The notes below the pieces were generated by a model, which was given only the letters and a program-made list of their open reading frames with translations, was not told where the DNA came from and ran no database searches. A DNA stretch of 64,000 bases from Nitrospira tepida (GTDB lineage Bacteria > Nitrospirota > Nitrospiria > Nitrospirales > Nitrospiraceae). Positions 1-7,210 of the stretch are shown here, piece after piece. Each line of letters begins with the position of its first letter. Within the stretch, counting starts at the first letter, position 1. Location: assembly GCF_947241125.1 (NCBI RefSeq), contig NZ_OX365700.1, forward strand, positions 2,202,001-2,266,000. Direction: 5' to 3'. A program made the translations under genes and the position numbers.

Positions 1-216
1 CAACAGAGGCACATCGTAGACCATGGTGAAGAGCATCACGGTCGACATCCAGCTAGAGAGCTTGACCATGCCGCCTTTCCAAAAAATGTGAGCCAAATAC
101 AGGCGGACAGACAGGTCGAACAGCGGGAGTAAGGCCTCCAGTCCCCAGATCAACCGACGGTAGGCTGGAGCCGCACTCATGACTGCGCGCGTCAACAAGC
201 CAGTCTCGTGTGTCAT
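1..216 (-). CDS. DoxX-family membrane protein, N-terminal part (runs off the window)
   Basis: Only the first 72 codons are visible. They encode a short polar N-terminus, then a segment (LFDLSVRLYLAHIFWKGGMV) typical of the first membrane helix of DoxX-family proteins. The ATG overlaps the stop of bufC by 4 bp (ATGA), so the two genes are probably translationally coupled. DoxX-like proteins are common last members of bufferin operons. Their role there is not settled; a membrane redox partner is one possibility. The family call rests on a short fragment and on context. Confidence 0.7.
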   Translation of the reverse strand, partial: MTHETGLLTRAVMSAAPAYRRLIWGLEALLPLFDLSVRLYLAHIFWKGGMVKLSSWMSTVMLFTMVYDVPLL

Positions 217-989
217 GAGGGTGCCTCCACGGAAACTCCGGCGAGCACGTTCAAATCTATGATGGAAGCCATGAACCGAGTGAAGTCGAACTCCGGGTCG
301 GTTTCCGTCGCCAAGTGCTCGACCTCGGCCACGGTCTTCCGGTCGAGCATGGCTTCGAGCAATCGGTAGTCGAGGTCGGCGAGAGCCGCTACATGGATCC
401 TCCCTTCGGCCCTGGTGACCAGGATGCCCGTGTCCTCTTCCGGCAGCGGCAGATCGACCGCGATGTCTGTCGGGGCGTCCGGCTGCAATGCCAGCCACAC
501 GCGATGTACCGGCAAGGAGCAACGCAGCAGCCGCACTGTCGCGTTCAGACGGAACGTCACGCGCGATGGGTCAGCGGAGGCAATGGCATCTAGTTGAGCG
601 TGGGGGAGGGGCAGGGAATCGGCGCCCTGATACACTTCGTGGCAGGTCCATTCCAATCGCGCCAGTTCGACCAGCAGACAGGGAACCTGTAGTTCGAGCA
701 GCAGCACCGGAAGATGCCGCCCGTACGAAAACAGATCGCCGCTCATCGACGGGTATCTTTTGACATAGCCTCGCGCGAGGAGGTTGAAATACCGGGGACC
801 GACAAACCGGCGTAGAATGGGAAAGGTGACGCTGAGCACCTGCGTGTAGTTGGTACGGATCAGGCGGCGATAGAGCGCCACATTTCGTAGAGCTGAGCCT
901 CCTGGCACGATCGCTTCCGCCACGACGGCGTATTGTCCCTCGATCATGCCTTTGGCAAATGCCTGTTGGATCTCATGAAGCCGCAACAT
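213..989 (-). CDS. bufC: BufC, DUF2063 partner protein of the bufferin-modifying enzyme
   Basis: A 258-residue protein. The N-terminal 90 residues (LHEIQQAFAKGM, LYRRLIRTNYTQVLSVTFP, RRFVGPRYF, RYPSMSGDL) match the DUF2063 pattern of proteins that act with MNIO (DUF692) enzymes. In bufferin systems this subunit carries a RiPP-recognition fold and presents the precursor peptide to BufB. The ATG at 989 opens the conserved part and overlaps the bufB stop by 17 bp; an upstream in-frame start at 1031 would lie deep inside bufB and is less likely. The family assignment is firm; function is inherited from characterised bufferin systems. Confidence 0.85.
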   Translation of the reverse strand: MLRLHEIQQAFAKGMIEGQYAVVAEAIVPGGSALRNVALYRRLIRTNYTQVLSVTFPILRRFVGPRYFNLLARGYVKRYPSMSGDLFSYGRHLPVLLLELQVPCLLVELARLEWTCHEVYQGADSLPLPHAQLDAIASADPSRVTFRLNATVRLLRCSLPVHRVWLALQPDAPTDIAVDLPLPEEDTGILVTRAEGRIHVAALADLDYRLLEAMLDRKTVAEVEHLATETDPEFDFTRFMASIIDLNVLAGVSVEAPS

Positions 990-1818
990 GGCAGCCTCCA
1001 AGAATCGCGCTCGCCTGCTTGGCCTGATCAACCAGGACAGAGAGTGGCGGCATGTTGGTATCCCACTCGATCAACGTCGGGCGCGGTCCAAAATGATGAA
1101 TCGCCCACTGGTACAGGCCCCAGATTTCCGGATAGACCGCCTCGCCATGGGTATCGATGAGCCACCGCCCGAAGCGATCGAAACCTGCCAGATGGATTTC
1201 CCAGACCGTCTCGGCCGGAATGGCGTCCAAGAACTCAAAGGGGTCCAGGTGAAAATTGACCGCGTTGACATAGACGTTGTTGAGATCGAGCAGAATGCCG
1301 CAGCCCGTCCGCCTGGCTGTCTCGGCCATGAACTCACCTTCCGGGATCGTGGATTCACGCCATGTCAGATACCGGGTGATGTTTTCGATCAGGAGGGGCC
1401 GTTGCAGGACGTTCTGGACCTCGTCGATCCGTGAACAGACATGGTTCAGGCTTTCTTCGGTAGAGGGCAAGGGGAGCAGCTCGTTGAGGAACCGACCGTC
1501 GACGGAACTCCACGAGAGGTGCTCCGACACGAGTGCCGGGTCGAATCGATCGACCAGAGCTTTGAGTTTCCGGAGATGGAGACGGTCGATCGGATCGGTC
1601 GAGCCCAGCGACAGGCCGACCCCGTGGAAACTCAGGGGGTAGTGAGCCCTGATGCGTTCGAGGTTCCGGAGTGGCGCGCCGCCGTCACCGAAATAGTTTT
1701 CCGGATGAGTTTCCATCCAGGCGACCGGTGGGAATTCCTCCAGGATCTCCCGAAAGTGTTGTGAGCGAAGTCCGATCCCGGCGCAGGCCGGGATCGGAGC
1801 GTCGATGTGCGTCGTCAT
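973..1818 (-). CDS. bufB: BufB, MNIO-family (DUF692) multinuclear iron oxidative enzyme
   Basis: A 281-residue TIM-barrel-type DUF692 protein. Metal-ligand motifs appear in order: GLRSQHF, ETHPENYF, SFHGVGLSLG, SEHLSW, LLIENITRYL, LLDLNNVYVNA, EIHLAGF, DTHGEAV and IEWDTNM. These His/Glu/Asp/Asn positions bind the two or three irons. The family installs oxazolone/thioamide-type modifications on cysteines of a precursor peptide; the likely substrate is the adjacent BufA. The ATG at 1818 starts at the family N-terminus (MTTHIDAPIPACAGIGLRS). It lies 11 bp after bufA, so the genes are probably co-transcribed. Confidence 0.92.
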   Translation of the reverse strand: MTTHIDAPIPACAGIGLRSQHFREILEEFPPVAWMETHPENYFGDGGAPLRNLERIRAHYPLSFHGVGLSLGSTDPIDRLHLRKLKALVDRFDPALVSEHLSWSSVDGRFLNELLPLPSTEESLNHVCSRIDEVQNVLQRPLLIENITRYLTWRESTIPEGEFMAETARRTGCGILLDLNNVYVNAVNFHLDPFEFLDAIPAETVWEIHLAGFDRFGRWLIDTHGEAVYPEIWGLYQWAIHHFGPRPTLIEWDTNMPPLSVLVDQAKQASAILGGCHVAAS

Positions 1819-1829
1819 TGCGCCGCGTC

Positions 1830-2165
1830 CTACATCTTTTTCATCATCATCTCTTTCATCTTCGCCAGATCGTCTTTCGTGATGGCCAGCACGGTGCCAT
1901 TCGCGATCTTTCCACACAGACCTTTCGGCAAGAACACATAGGAATCGGGCTCATTGTCCTTCTTGGCCATGCCCACACAGGAGTGGAGGCTGGTCTTGAC
2001 CGCGCAATCGTTCATCCCAGCCTTGGCCACACCGCCGCAGGCCTCCCAGCCGGCGGGCAACTCCGGGACTTTCGGAGCGGCAGCCATCGCCTGCGATCCT
2101 GCCAGGCTGAATGCAACGAGCAGCGCGGAGTGAATCATGGCGTTCTTCTTCGTGTTGGCGTTCAT
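1830..2165 (-). CDS. bufA: BufA, DUF2282 bufferin precursor peptide
   Basis: A 111-residue precursor with an N-terminal signal peptide (hydrophobic LLVAFSLAGSQA, cleavage expected near AMA-AAP). The mature part carries four cysteines in the bufferin pattern: EACGG, NDCA, HSC and GLCGKI, with the family words KAGMNDC and YVFLPKGLC. Bufferins are secreted ribosomal peptides whose modified cysteines bind copper and other thiophilic metals. The tail is unusual: a Lys/Met-rich end (MKEMMMKKM) that could add soft-metal ligands. A clear ribosome-binding site (AAAGGAG) precedes the ATG. It is first in the bufABC-DoxX operon. Confidence 0.92.
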   Translation of the reverse strand: MNANTKKNAMIHSALLVAFSLAGSQAMAAAPKVPELPAGWEACGGVAKAGMNDCAVKTSLHSCVGMAKKDNEPDSYVFLPKGLCGKIANGTVLAITKDDLAKMKEMMMKKM

Positions 2166-2334
2166 GGGAAGTCTCCTTTGTTAGGTTGAACGATCTTCGG
2201 AATGACGCTCGTGACTGAACATCGATGCATCGCGACGGATTCAGGACTCGATCATGTGGACCCCTCCCTTCTCTGGCGTGGACCATCTCGTTGGCTTCTC
2301 TCCTCGTGTTCCTACGCTTGGATTGTGTCGTTGG

Positions 2335-2378
2335 ATCTTAGCTCCCGTATGGCCTAGCCGCTGTGAGGCAGCTTACAG
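2335..2378 (-). promoter_or_regulatory. Candidate Crp/Fnr-type class II promoter of the buf operon (site A)
   Basis: On the minus strand an 18-bp near-palindrome (CTGTAAGC TG CCTCACAG, 2361-2378) is followed 20 nt later by TAAGAT (2335-2340), a plausible -10. The palindrome centre would fall near -41.5. The same arrangement is seen at five other promoters between 2,700 and 16,400. Nothing else is apparent in the gene-free stretch 2166-2522. Confidence 0.6.
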
Positions 2379-2522
2379 TCGCCTGCTGGAATTCCAGCCG
2401 TTGTTTTGGCTTCCAGAAAGCACGACAGGGCACCGATCGTTCAGCCGTGATCCGGCCCGCCTCGGACAGTGGGACATACCAAGCGGTGAGTGGTTCGAGT
2501 GGACGATCGAGCGAAGCGCCGG

Positions 2523-2648
2523 CTATCCCAGAAGCCAGTAGGCCGCTCCGCCGACCACCAGCATGACCATCATGACGAGCATCATTTGTTCGTGCCCGCA
2601 CATTCCGTGTTTCTGCGTGCATCCCTGCATACTGCACATCATCGACAT
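2523..2648 (-). CDS. 41-residue Cys/Met/His-rich single-helix membrane peptide
   Basis: The ATG at 2648 has an excellent ribosome-binding site (AAAGGAGGGTCAGACC). The peptide has two halves: a soluble N-terminus with three Cys, two His and several Met (MSMMCSMQGCTQKHGMCGHE) and one hydrophobic helix rich in Met and Val ending in AYWLLG. I do not recognise a family. The composition suggests binding of a soft metal such as copper at the membrane. It is transcribed toward the bufferin operon and preceded by the same palindromic promoter type. A longer reading from 2720 lacks a ribosome-binding site. Confidence 0.75.
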   Translation of the reverse strand: MSMMCSMQGCTQKHGMCGHEQMMLVMMVMLVVGGAAYWLLG

Positions 2649-2746
2649 GGTCTGACCCTCCTTTGTGATAGTGAGAGATAAGTTGCTCCGCTTTCGCTCT
2701 TCGAGAGAGCAGGAAAACATTGAGCTGCCTCGATATGTTTATGCGC

Positions 2747-2790
2747 ACCCTACCATCCACCACATGAGAAGGCTGTGAGCCGCCTTACAG
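2747..2790 (-). promoter_or_regulatory. Candidate Crp/Fnr-type class II promoter of the 41-residue peptide (site B)
   Basis: Minus strand: CTGTAAGG CG GCTCACAG (2773-2790), then 20 nt, then TAGGGT (2747-2752) as a weak -10. The remaining gene-free stretch up to 3002 holds only a 7-bp hairpin (TTGCGGT at 2791-2797 with ACCGCAA at 2817-2823); I see no gene in it. Confidence 0.55.
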
Positions 2791-3002
2791 TTGCGGTCGA
2801 TGTCGGAGAGGAGCAAACCGCAAGCAGGGGGGATCTTCATCCGCTACTTACGCCCAGGCCAATCTGATACATATCCCGCCTATCGCCCCCACCGAGCGGG
2901 CCGCACCGCCATGCCAGTTGGCACACCCGTGGACTGCTCTATACTTCTCTTAGCGATGTGACAAACGATGGCGTGAATAGTGAGGCGACCAGGTGATCGA
3001 CG

Positions 3003-3413
3003 TCAGCGGGGTACTCTTTTCGATGACAGGAATTTCCACACATCAACAATATCGAATAGCAATGACGCCCCAATACACAGGGAGAGCACGACGAGGTATG
3101 CATGGAACTCGCCTTGGGCATGGCGAACTTGGACAAGGATATACGCCAATAATGGAATCCAGAACACATGACCGAATCCGAGTATCCGTTCGAACCCAAA
3201 TTTGGCATATAGGGTCATCATCAGTATGGCCGACATCAGAAACGTTACAAAAATGACCTTCGCCAGGAGTTCGCTCCAGAACGCAAGGCTGGCCATATTC
3301 ACGATCATCAGCGCGAAGACCCAGATCGGAACCCAGGTGGGTTGTTTCAGGAGATCGCCGGCAAACAGGAGAGGAATCCGCCACACGTTCTGACCCCATC
3401 TTGACCGGCTCAT
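3003..3413 (-). CDS. Small four-helix membrane protein of unknown function
   Basis: A 136-residue protein with about four hydrophobic segments (around residues 25-45, 50-68, 76-92 and 103-125) and a basic N-terminus (MSRSRWGQ). The ATG at 3413 is preceded by AGGAGGGAGACAGAC, a strong ribosome-binding site. I recognise no family. Conserved-looking features are an FGFERILGFGHVFW loop and an intramembrane acidic FDIVD near the C-terminus. It stands alone between the 41-residue peptide and the AhpD-like gene. Confidence 0.75.
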   Translation of the reverse strand: MSRSRWGQNVWRIPLLFAGDLLKQPTWVPIWVFALMIVNMASLAFWSELLAKVIFVTFLMSAILMMTLYAKFGFERILGFGHVFWIPLLAYILVQVRHAQGEFHAYLVVLSLCIGASLLFDIVDVWKFLSSKRVPR

Positions 3414-3489
3414 GTCTGTCTCCCTCCTCCGACAAGGTTCGCCGCGTTCGGGAGCGCGGTCGCAACCGTCACTGAAATGGATCCGTGCA

Positions 3490-3515
3490 GTCCCACGCCT
3501 ATGCCGGCGTGGGAC
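3490..3515. terminator. 10-bp hairpin downstream of the AhpD-like gene
   Basis: GTCCCACGCC (3490-3499) pairs perfectly with GGCGTGGGAC (3506-3515) around a 6-nt loop. It sits between the end of the minus-strand AhpD-like gene (3550) and the next minus-strand gene (3413). No T-run follows on either strand, so it may be an RNA-stabilising hairpin rather than an intrinsic terminator. Confidence 0.4.
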
Positions 3516-3549
3516 TCCCTCTCAATCGTTCTGTACCTCGCCAAGAAGT

Positions 3550-4125
3550 TCACGTCGTCAAACAACTGGTGCAGCCCTCCTTGGGGCTCCAGGCCTGCGA
3601 CGCGAACTGTCGATCGAGCTGCGTATGGGCGATGTGATTCAGATAGTTGCTCAAGGTTTTGAGAGCCACAATCGTCAGCACGTCTAACAGATGCCGCTGT
3701 CCGTATCCCGCCGCTGCAAAGTGCTCCAGATCATCTTCCGGCACCCACCCGCGATGACGCATGACGGACAGCACCAGCGTACGAAGCGCATTGAGCTTCC
3801 GGTCGGAGAGCGGTCGTTGCTCTCGCAGCCCTGCAAGAATGTCCTCGGGCGTGCGGACCATCTGGGCCACCGTGGAGTGGGCACCTACGCAGTAGGCACA
3901 GTCGTTCGTAGTACTGACGGTCAAGGCCACCACCTGCTGTTCCACCGGAGAGAGCGCACTCTGCTCAAGGGCCTTGTTGATGGCCGCATAGGCTTGCACC
4001 GCCGTCGGCGACTCGGCGAGTACCCCGAATAAATTCGGAAGAAATCCGTACTTCTTTGCGGTGGCTTCGACCGTTGCGCGCGACGCCTCCGGAGCCGTCT
4101 CCTTCGTATGGACCTGAAACTTCAT
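3550..4125 (-). CDS. AhpD-like carboxymuconolactone decarboxylase-family protein
   Basis: A 191-residue all-helical CMD-fold protein. The AhpD-type redox motif is present as CAYCVGAHS (CxxC followed by His three residues later) around residue 80, after the typical LSPVEQQVVALTVSTTNDC stretch. Such proteins act as alkylhydroperoxidases or thiol-disulfide oxidoreductases. The C-terminus adds a second cysteine pair (CTSC). The ATG at 4125 has an AAGGAGGATCACC ribosome-binding site; a start at 4176 lacks one. It lies 52 bp downstream of the broken tautomerase gene and may share its transcript. Confidence 0.85.
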   Translation of the reverse strand: MKFQVHTKETAPEASRATVEATAKKYGFLPNLFGVLAESPTAVQAYAAINKALEQSALSPVEQQVVALTVSTTNDCAYCVGAHSTVAQMVRTPEDILAGLREQRPLSDRKLNALRTLVLSVMRHRGWVPEDDLEHFAAAGYGQRHLLDVLTIVALKTLSNYLNHIAHTQLDRQFASQAWSPKEGCTSCLTT

Positions 4126-4177
4126 GGTGATCCTCCTTCTTCGAATGTGTGATCTTGTGTTGCTTGATGCTCTCACG

Positions 4178-4398
4178 TTAGCGGCCCTGCGTGGCCATGT
4201 TCTTCAGAGCCTCGGTCGTGACGGGTGTCCCGCCGACGCCCCAGTCCCCCGAGGGAACTCCTTCGATGATGACCCAGGTCACGGACCGCAACCCTTCTCC
4301 TTCAACTGACACGATCCGTCCGTGACCTTGCGGATCAGTTCGGCCTTCTGCTCCGCGCTGAGATACCCGCTGAGCCCTTTTAATTGTGCGAGTGGCAT
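4178..4398 (-). pseudogene. 4-oxalocrotonate-tautomerase-like gene, frameshifted
   Basis: From the ATG at 4398 (GGGAGGTGAACGC ribosome-binding site) the frame reads MPLAQLKGLSGYL and AEQKAELIRKVTDG, the N-terminal half of a tautomerase-family protein with the catalytic Pro right after Met. It then drifts to a stop at 4279. The other frame continues the family sequence (SVEGEGLRSVTWVIIEGVP, then GDWGVGGTPVTTEALKNMA) to a TAA at 4178-4180. The total of 221 nt is one base short of whole codons. A single-base deletion near 4310-4320 fits best. Sequencing error or programmed frameshifting cannot be excluded. Confidence 0.8.
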
Positions 4399-4436
4399 GC
4401 GTTCACCTCCCTTCTGTATCGAGATAACAACCTTGT

Positions 4437-4456
4437 TCTGGACTGATCGGTCCAGA
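4437..4456. promoter_or_regulatory. 20-bp dyad upstream of the tautomerase gene
   Basis: TCTGGAC (4437-4443) and GTCCAGA (4450-4456) form an inverted repeat with a 6-bp spacer, 39 bp upstream of the tautomerase ATG. It could be an operator or a leader hairpin. It does not match the TGTRA-N6-TYACA palindrome found elsewhere in this region. Confidence 0.35.
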
Positions 4457-4514
4457 CTAAGGCGCAATAGCTATCACGCTTGAGCTGTCACTAATTCCTC
4501 CAAAGAGCTCGCCT

Positions 4515-5501
4515 TCACTCCTCTATCTGTTGTGTAGACATGCGAGCTGTGTTCGAAAGGCTACTCACTTGAGGCATCGGTCCGATCAACGGTCGATAGG
4601 GAATTGGCGGCGGTTGGATGGATCCACCACCAGGGACGTGGTAGTGTTGCAAGGCTTCGGGGAGCCAGGCTTCGATCTGATTGATCCGGGTCACATCGGA
4701 GGGATGCGTGGAGAGAAACTCGGGAATGGCATGTTGCGATCGAAAGCAGAGTTTTCCGATCATCTGTTTGGGGCACCCGTTCATCCGTTCCCAGAACGGC
4801 ACCGCTTCGCGCGGGTCATAGCCCGCTTGTGCCATCAACCGCAGGCCGATGTAATCCGCCTCCGATTCCTGTTTCCGATTGAAGGGCAGCGACACGTTGA
4901 CACCGTATGCCCCTAACAACCCCTGAATCGCCGCTCCGCTCGAGTGGCCTGACGCGGCAGCCCCCAGGGCTCCGAGCTGGGCAATCTGATCGAGGATGCT
5001 GCGACTCATGCGTTCCACCCCATGGCGCTGCAGCGCATGGGCCACTTCGTGCCCCATCACAGTGGCGAGCCCCGCCTCGTTCTTGGTGTGCTTCAGAATG
5101 CCGGTGAAGACCGCCACCTTGCCGCCGGGCAGCGCGAAGGCATTGATCATCTGGTCCTCTTCGATGACCGCAAATTCCCACTGATACTCGGGTTTGTTGG
5201 CGGCCTTGGCGATCCGCTGTCCAACCCGTTGGACCATGTCATTGATCCCGGCGTTTTCGGACAGCCGCGCTTGCCGCAACACTTCCCGGTAGGCGCTCAG
5301 TCCAAATTGCAGTTCTTTTTCCTCCGAGAAGAAAATCAGTTGGTCACGCGCGGTACCCGGGGCGCGGTAGCAGGCAGACAGACCTCCTAGGAGACTCAGC
5401 GCGGTGCAGAAACCGAACGCCGCTTTCGCGCCGAGGTACAGTAACGACCGGCGGTTCATGAACTTCTCAGAAGGCTGAATCCTTCCCTCTCCTCTGGTCA
5501 T
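4515..5501 (-). CDS. M48-family metallopeptidase lipoprotein (BepA/LoiP-like)
   Basis: A 328-residue zinc peptidase. The HEVAHALQRHG motif (HExxH) lies near residue 150 and the third ligand is in ESEADYIGLRLMAQAGYDP. The N-terminus has a hydrophobic stretch ending in LLGGLSAC, a lipobox-like site, so the protein is probably a periplasmic lipoprotein that degrades or matures outer-membrane proteins. The start at 5501 overlaps the CBS gene stop by 4 bp (ATGA); an internal ATG at 5459 gives a shorter, more typical signal peptide and is a real alternative. Confidence 0.88.
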   Translation of the reverse strand: MTRGEGRIQPSEKFMNRRSLLYLGAKAAFGFCTALSLLGGLSACYRAPGTARDQLIFFSEEKELQFGLSAYREVLRQARLSENAGINDMVQRVGQRIAKAANKPEYQWEFAVIEEDQMINAFALPGGKVAVFTGILKHTKNEAGLATVMGHEVAHALQRHGVERMSRSILDQIAQLGALGAAASGHSSGAAIQGLLGAYGVNVSLPFNRKQESEADYIGLRLMAQAGYDPREAVPFWERMNGCPKQMIGKLCFRSQHAIPEFLSTHPSDVTRINQIEAWLPEALQHYHVPGGGSIQPPPIPYRPLIGPMPQVSSLSNTARMSTQQIEE

Positions 5502-5959
5502 GGCTCTGCTTCACAACCTCCGCGCGCAAAGAAGAGTCCTCGGTGAATGTCGCCGATACTGACCATGCCGACGAGCTTGCCATGGTCGGCGACCGGGATG
5601 CGCCGGAAGTTCTTGAGCCCCATATACGAAGCGGCCTCGAGGATGGGCGTCTCCGGCGAAACGGTCAGCGGATTAGGCACCATGATCTCCTCGGCCTTCT
5701 TCGCCAGCACCTCGGGATAGTTCTGCTCCATTTCCAGAAAGTCCCGACTGTGCACCGCGTCATGAATGTAGTCGCCGTAGTTGGGATACATCGGCAACAT
5801 CACGTCGCGCAGGGTCACGATGCCGAGCAATTCATGATTGCCGTTCACGATTGGAATCGCCCCGCAATGCCGGCTCAACATTTTGATGACGATCTCCCGC
5901 ACGCAGTCCGTCGGTGCACCCGTCACCACTCCGGTGGACATGACCTCATGGATTCGCAT
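5498..5959 (-). CDS. CBS-domain pair protein
   Basis: A 153-residue protein made of two CBS motifs: MRIHEVMSTGVVTG to GIVTLRDVMLP and AEEIMVPNPLTVSPE to GMVSIGDIHRGL. CBS pairs (Bateman modules) bind adenine nucleotides or NAD and act as energy sensors. The linker (YPNYGDYIHDAVHSRDF) matches stand-alone CBS proteins often induced in low oxygen. The ribosome-binding site is AAGGGAGG. It is 20 bp downstream of a zinc-ribbon gene and coupled to the M48 peptidase gene, probably one operon. Confidence 0.88.
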   Translation of the reverse strand: MRIHEVMSTGVVTGAPTDCVREIVIKMLSRHCGAIPIVNGNHELLGIVTLRDVMLPMYPNYGDYIHDAVHSRDFLEMEQNYPEVLAKKAEEIMVPNPLTVSPETPILEAASYMGLKNFRRIPVADHGKLVGMVSIGDIHRGLFFARGGCEAEP

Positions 5960-5979
5960 GGGAGCCTCCCTTCTGTCCG

Positions 5980-6228
5980 TTAAGAGTGTTCAGTGGCCGC
6001 CGGGTCTGCAGGCGCAACAGTCCGTGCATCGTCGATCCAAGCAGGCCCGCTCCGATGATCCAGATGGTATTGCGCCCGGCACGTTTCGCAGCGAACCAGC
6101 CAGAGACAGCCGTCCGGGTAGTAATCACATTGGAGCATCGGCTCCAGGTCATGACGGCCACAAGTTGGACAGGGCAGTTGGTGGAGTTGGATTCGAAGGG
6201 CCATTACCGGTTCGTCTTGACGTGTCAT
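5980..6228 (-). CDS. Small zinc-ribbon protein (82 residues)
   Basis: Two cysteine pairs, CPTC and CETC, are spaced by about 28 residues and frame an aromatic stretch (CDYYPDGCLWLVRC), as in a treble-clef or ribbon zinc site. The ATG at 6228 has a GAAGGAGATGTGCC ribosome-binding site, so the first 10 codons of a longer reading from 6258 are not used. I do not recognise a named family. Function unknown; it may bind RNA or a partner protein. Confidence 0.7.
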   Translation of the reverse strand: MTRQDEPVMALRIQLHQLPCPTCGRHDLEPMLQCDYYPDGCLWLVRCETCRAQYHLDHRSGPAWIDDARTVAPADPAATEHS

Positions 6229-6302
6229 GGCACATCTCCTTCCTCGATCAACCTTCAATCAGTCGTGGGAAGGGCATGATCGCTTCGATTATGCTTCTCG
6301 CC

Positions 6303-6515
6303 TTATGCCGCCACGAGTCTTGGCATCGGAGGGCTGTAGACCGTGGGCGGTTCGACCGTCTCGGATGAACACCGTCTATTAGCGAGAATCGTCTTGTCGA
6401 CCACATCGCCGCAGAGCAGGCAACGATAGCCGTCCACACTGAGATCGCCGCTTGTCCCTCGCAGATCACAAATCTGCTCGCTGACCATCAGGCCATTGCA
6501 TCGTTCGCAGGTCAT
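6303..6515 (-). CDS. Small zinc-ribbon protein (70 residues)
   Basis: Starts MTCERCNGLM with a first CxxC pair at residues 3-6 and a second pair (CLLC) near residue 32, a compact zinc ribbon. The C-terminal 30 residues are Pro/Val rich. The ATG at 6515 follows GAGGAGGTGCGTC. It is the first gene downstream of a candidate Crp/Fnr-type promoter and may start an operon with the second zinc-ribbon, CBS and M48 genes. It is probably a distant paralogue of the protein at 5980-6228. Confidence 0.72.
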   Translation of the reverse strand: MTCERCNGLMVSEQICDLRGTSGDLSVDGYRCLLCGDVVDKTILANRRCSSETVEPPTVYSPPMPRLVAA

Positions 6516-6561
6516 GACGCACCTCCTCGTGAGTGATCGGTGTGTTTGCATCTTGAGCGTG

Positions 6562-6605
6562 ATCCTAGCGGCTGAGACGACCTCGTTCTGTAAGGCACCT
6601 CACCG
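6562..6605 (-). promoter_or_regulatory. Candidate Crp/Fnr-type promoter of the zinc-ribbon/CBS/M48 operon (site D)
   Basis: Minus strand: CGGTGAGG TG CCTTACAG (6588-6605), 20 nt, then TAGGAT (6562-6567). The upstream half-site is the weakest of the six (two changes). It faces away from site E, so the 6516-6770 intergenic region is a divergent control region with two palindromes 27 bp apart. Confidence 0.5.
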
Positions 6606-6632
6606 CTTGCAGAAAAACACGGAGAATTCGTT

Positions 6633-6677
6633 TTGTAAGCTAGGCTACAGATGGGCCTGGGCTGTGCGCGGTAGAGT
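6633..6677 (+). promoter_or_regulatory. Candidate Crp/Fnr-type promoter of the DsrE-like gene (site E)
   Basis: Plus strand: TTGTAAGC TA GGCTACAG (6633-6650), 21 nt, then TAGAGT (6672-6677). Just after the expected transcription start lies a tight hairpin (GGCGGCAT at 6688-6695 pairing with ATGCCGCC at 6697-6704), which would cap the leader RNA. Confidence 0.55.
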
Positions 6678-6770
6678 GCGAGGTCGTGGCGGCATGATGC
6701 CGCCTCCGCACTGGTCGCAGGCGGCGATTCTTCTCATCTCTCACATACTGGCTTCTGAAAGGAGTGCACC

Positions 6771-7127
6771 ATGTCCAAAGTCGCGATTGTCGTGTTGGCC
6801 GACACGGAAACACACGAAGGGTTAGGCCGTGTGGTGAATGCCCTGGAATCCGTCAAGGAGTTCAAGGACGGTCATGACGACGTTCAGCTCATCTTCGACG
6901 GCGCCGGGCCCAAGTGGATTCCCGAGTTGGAAAAGCCCGATCACAAGCTGCACGGGCTCTACAATGCGGTGAAAGATCGGATCGGCGGGGCCTGCGAGTT
7001 CTGCGCGGGAGCATTTGGCGTGAAGGACAAAGTGGTTGCATGCGGGGTGAAGCTGGCAGGGGAGTACGACGGACATCCCAGCTTCAAAAAGCTGGTGGCG
7101 CAAGGCTATCAGGTCATTACGTTCTAG
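6771..7127 (+). CDS. DsrE/DsrF-like sulfur-relay protein
   Basis: A 118-residue cytoplasmic protein with the DsrE fold signature: MSKVAIVVLADTETHEGLGR at the start, VQLIFDGAG in the middle and a cysteine-bearing segment (GACEFCAGAFGVKDKVVACG) that holds the candidate sulfur-carrying cysteines. DsrE-family proteins pass persulfide sulfur in sulfur relay or oxidation. The ribosome-binding site is GAAAGGAG. It stands alone under site E. The exact partner is not visible. Confidence 0.82.
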   Translation: MSKVAIVVLADTETHEGLGRVVNALESVKEFKDGHDDVQLIFDGAGPKWIPELEKPDHKLHGLYNAVKDRIGGACEFCAGAFGVKDKVVACGVKLAGEYDGHPSFKKLVAQGYQVITF

Positions 7128-7210
7128 CCGACGGGTGCCGCGGACACTCGACCGGTAAAGTCAAGCCGCCGGGTGGGTGTCCGCCCACGAGCGAGAGGAG
7201 GGCGGTAGCC

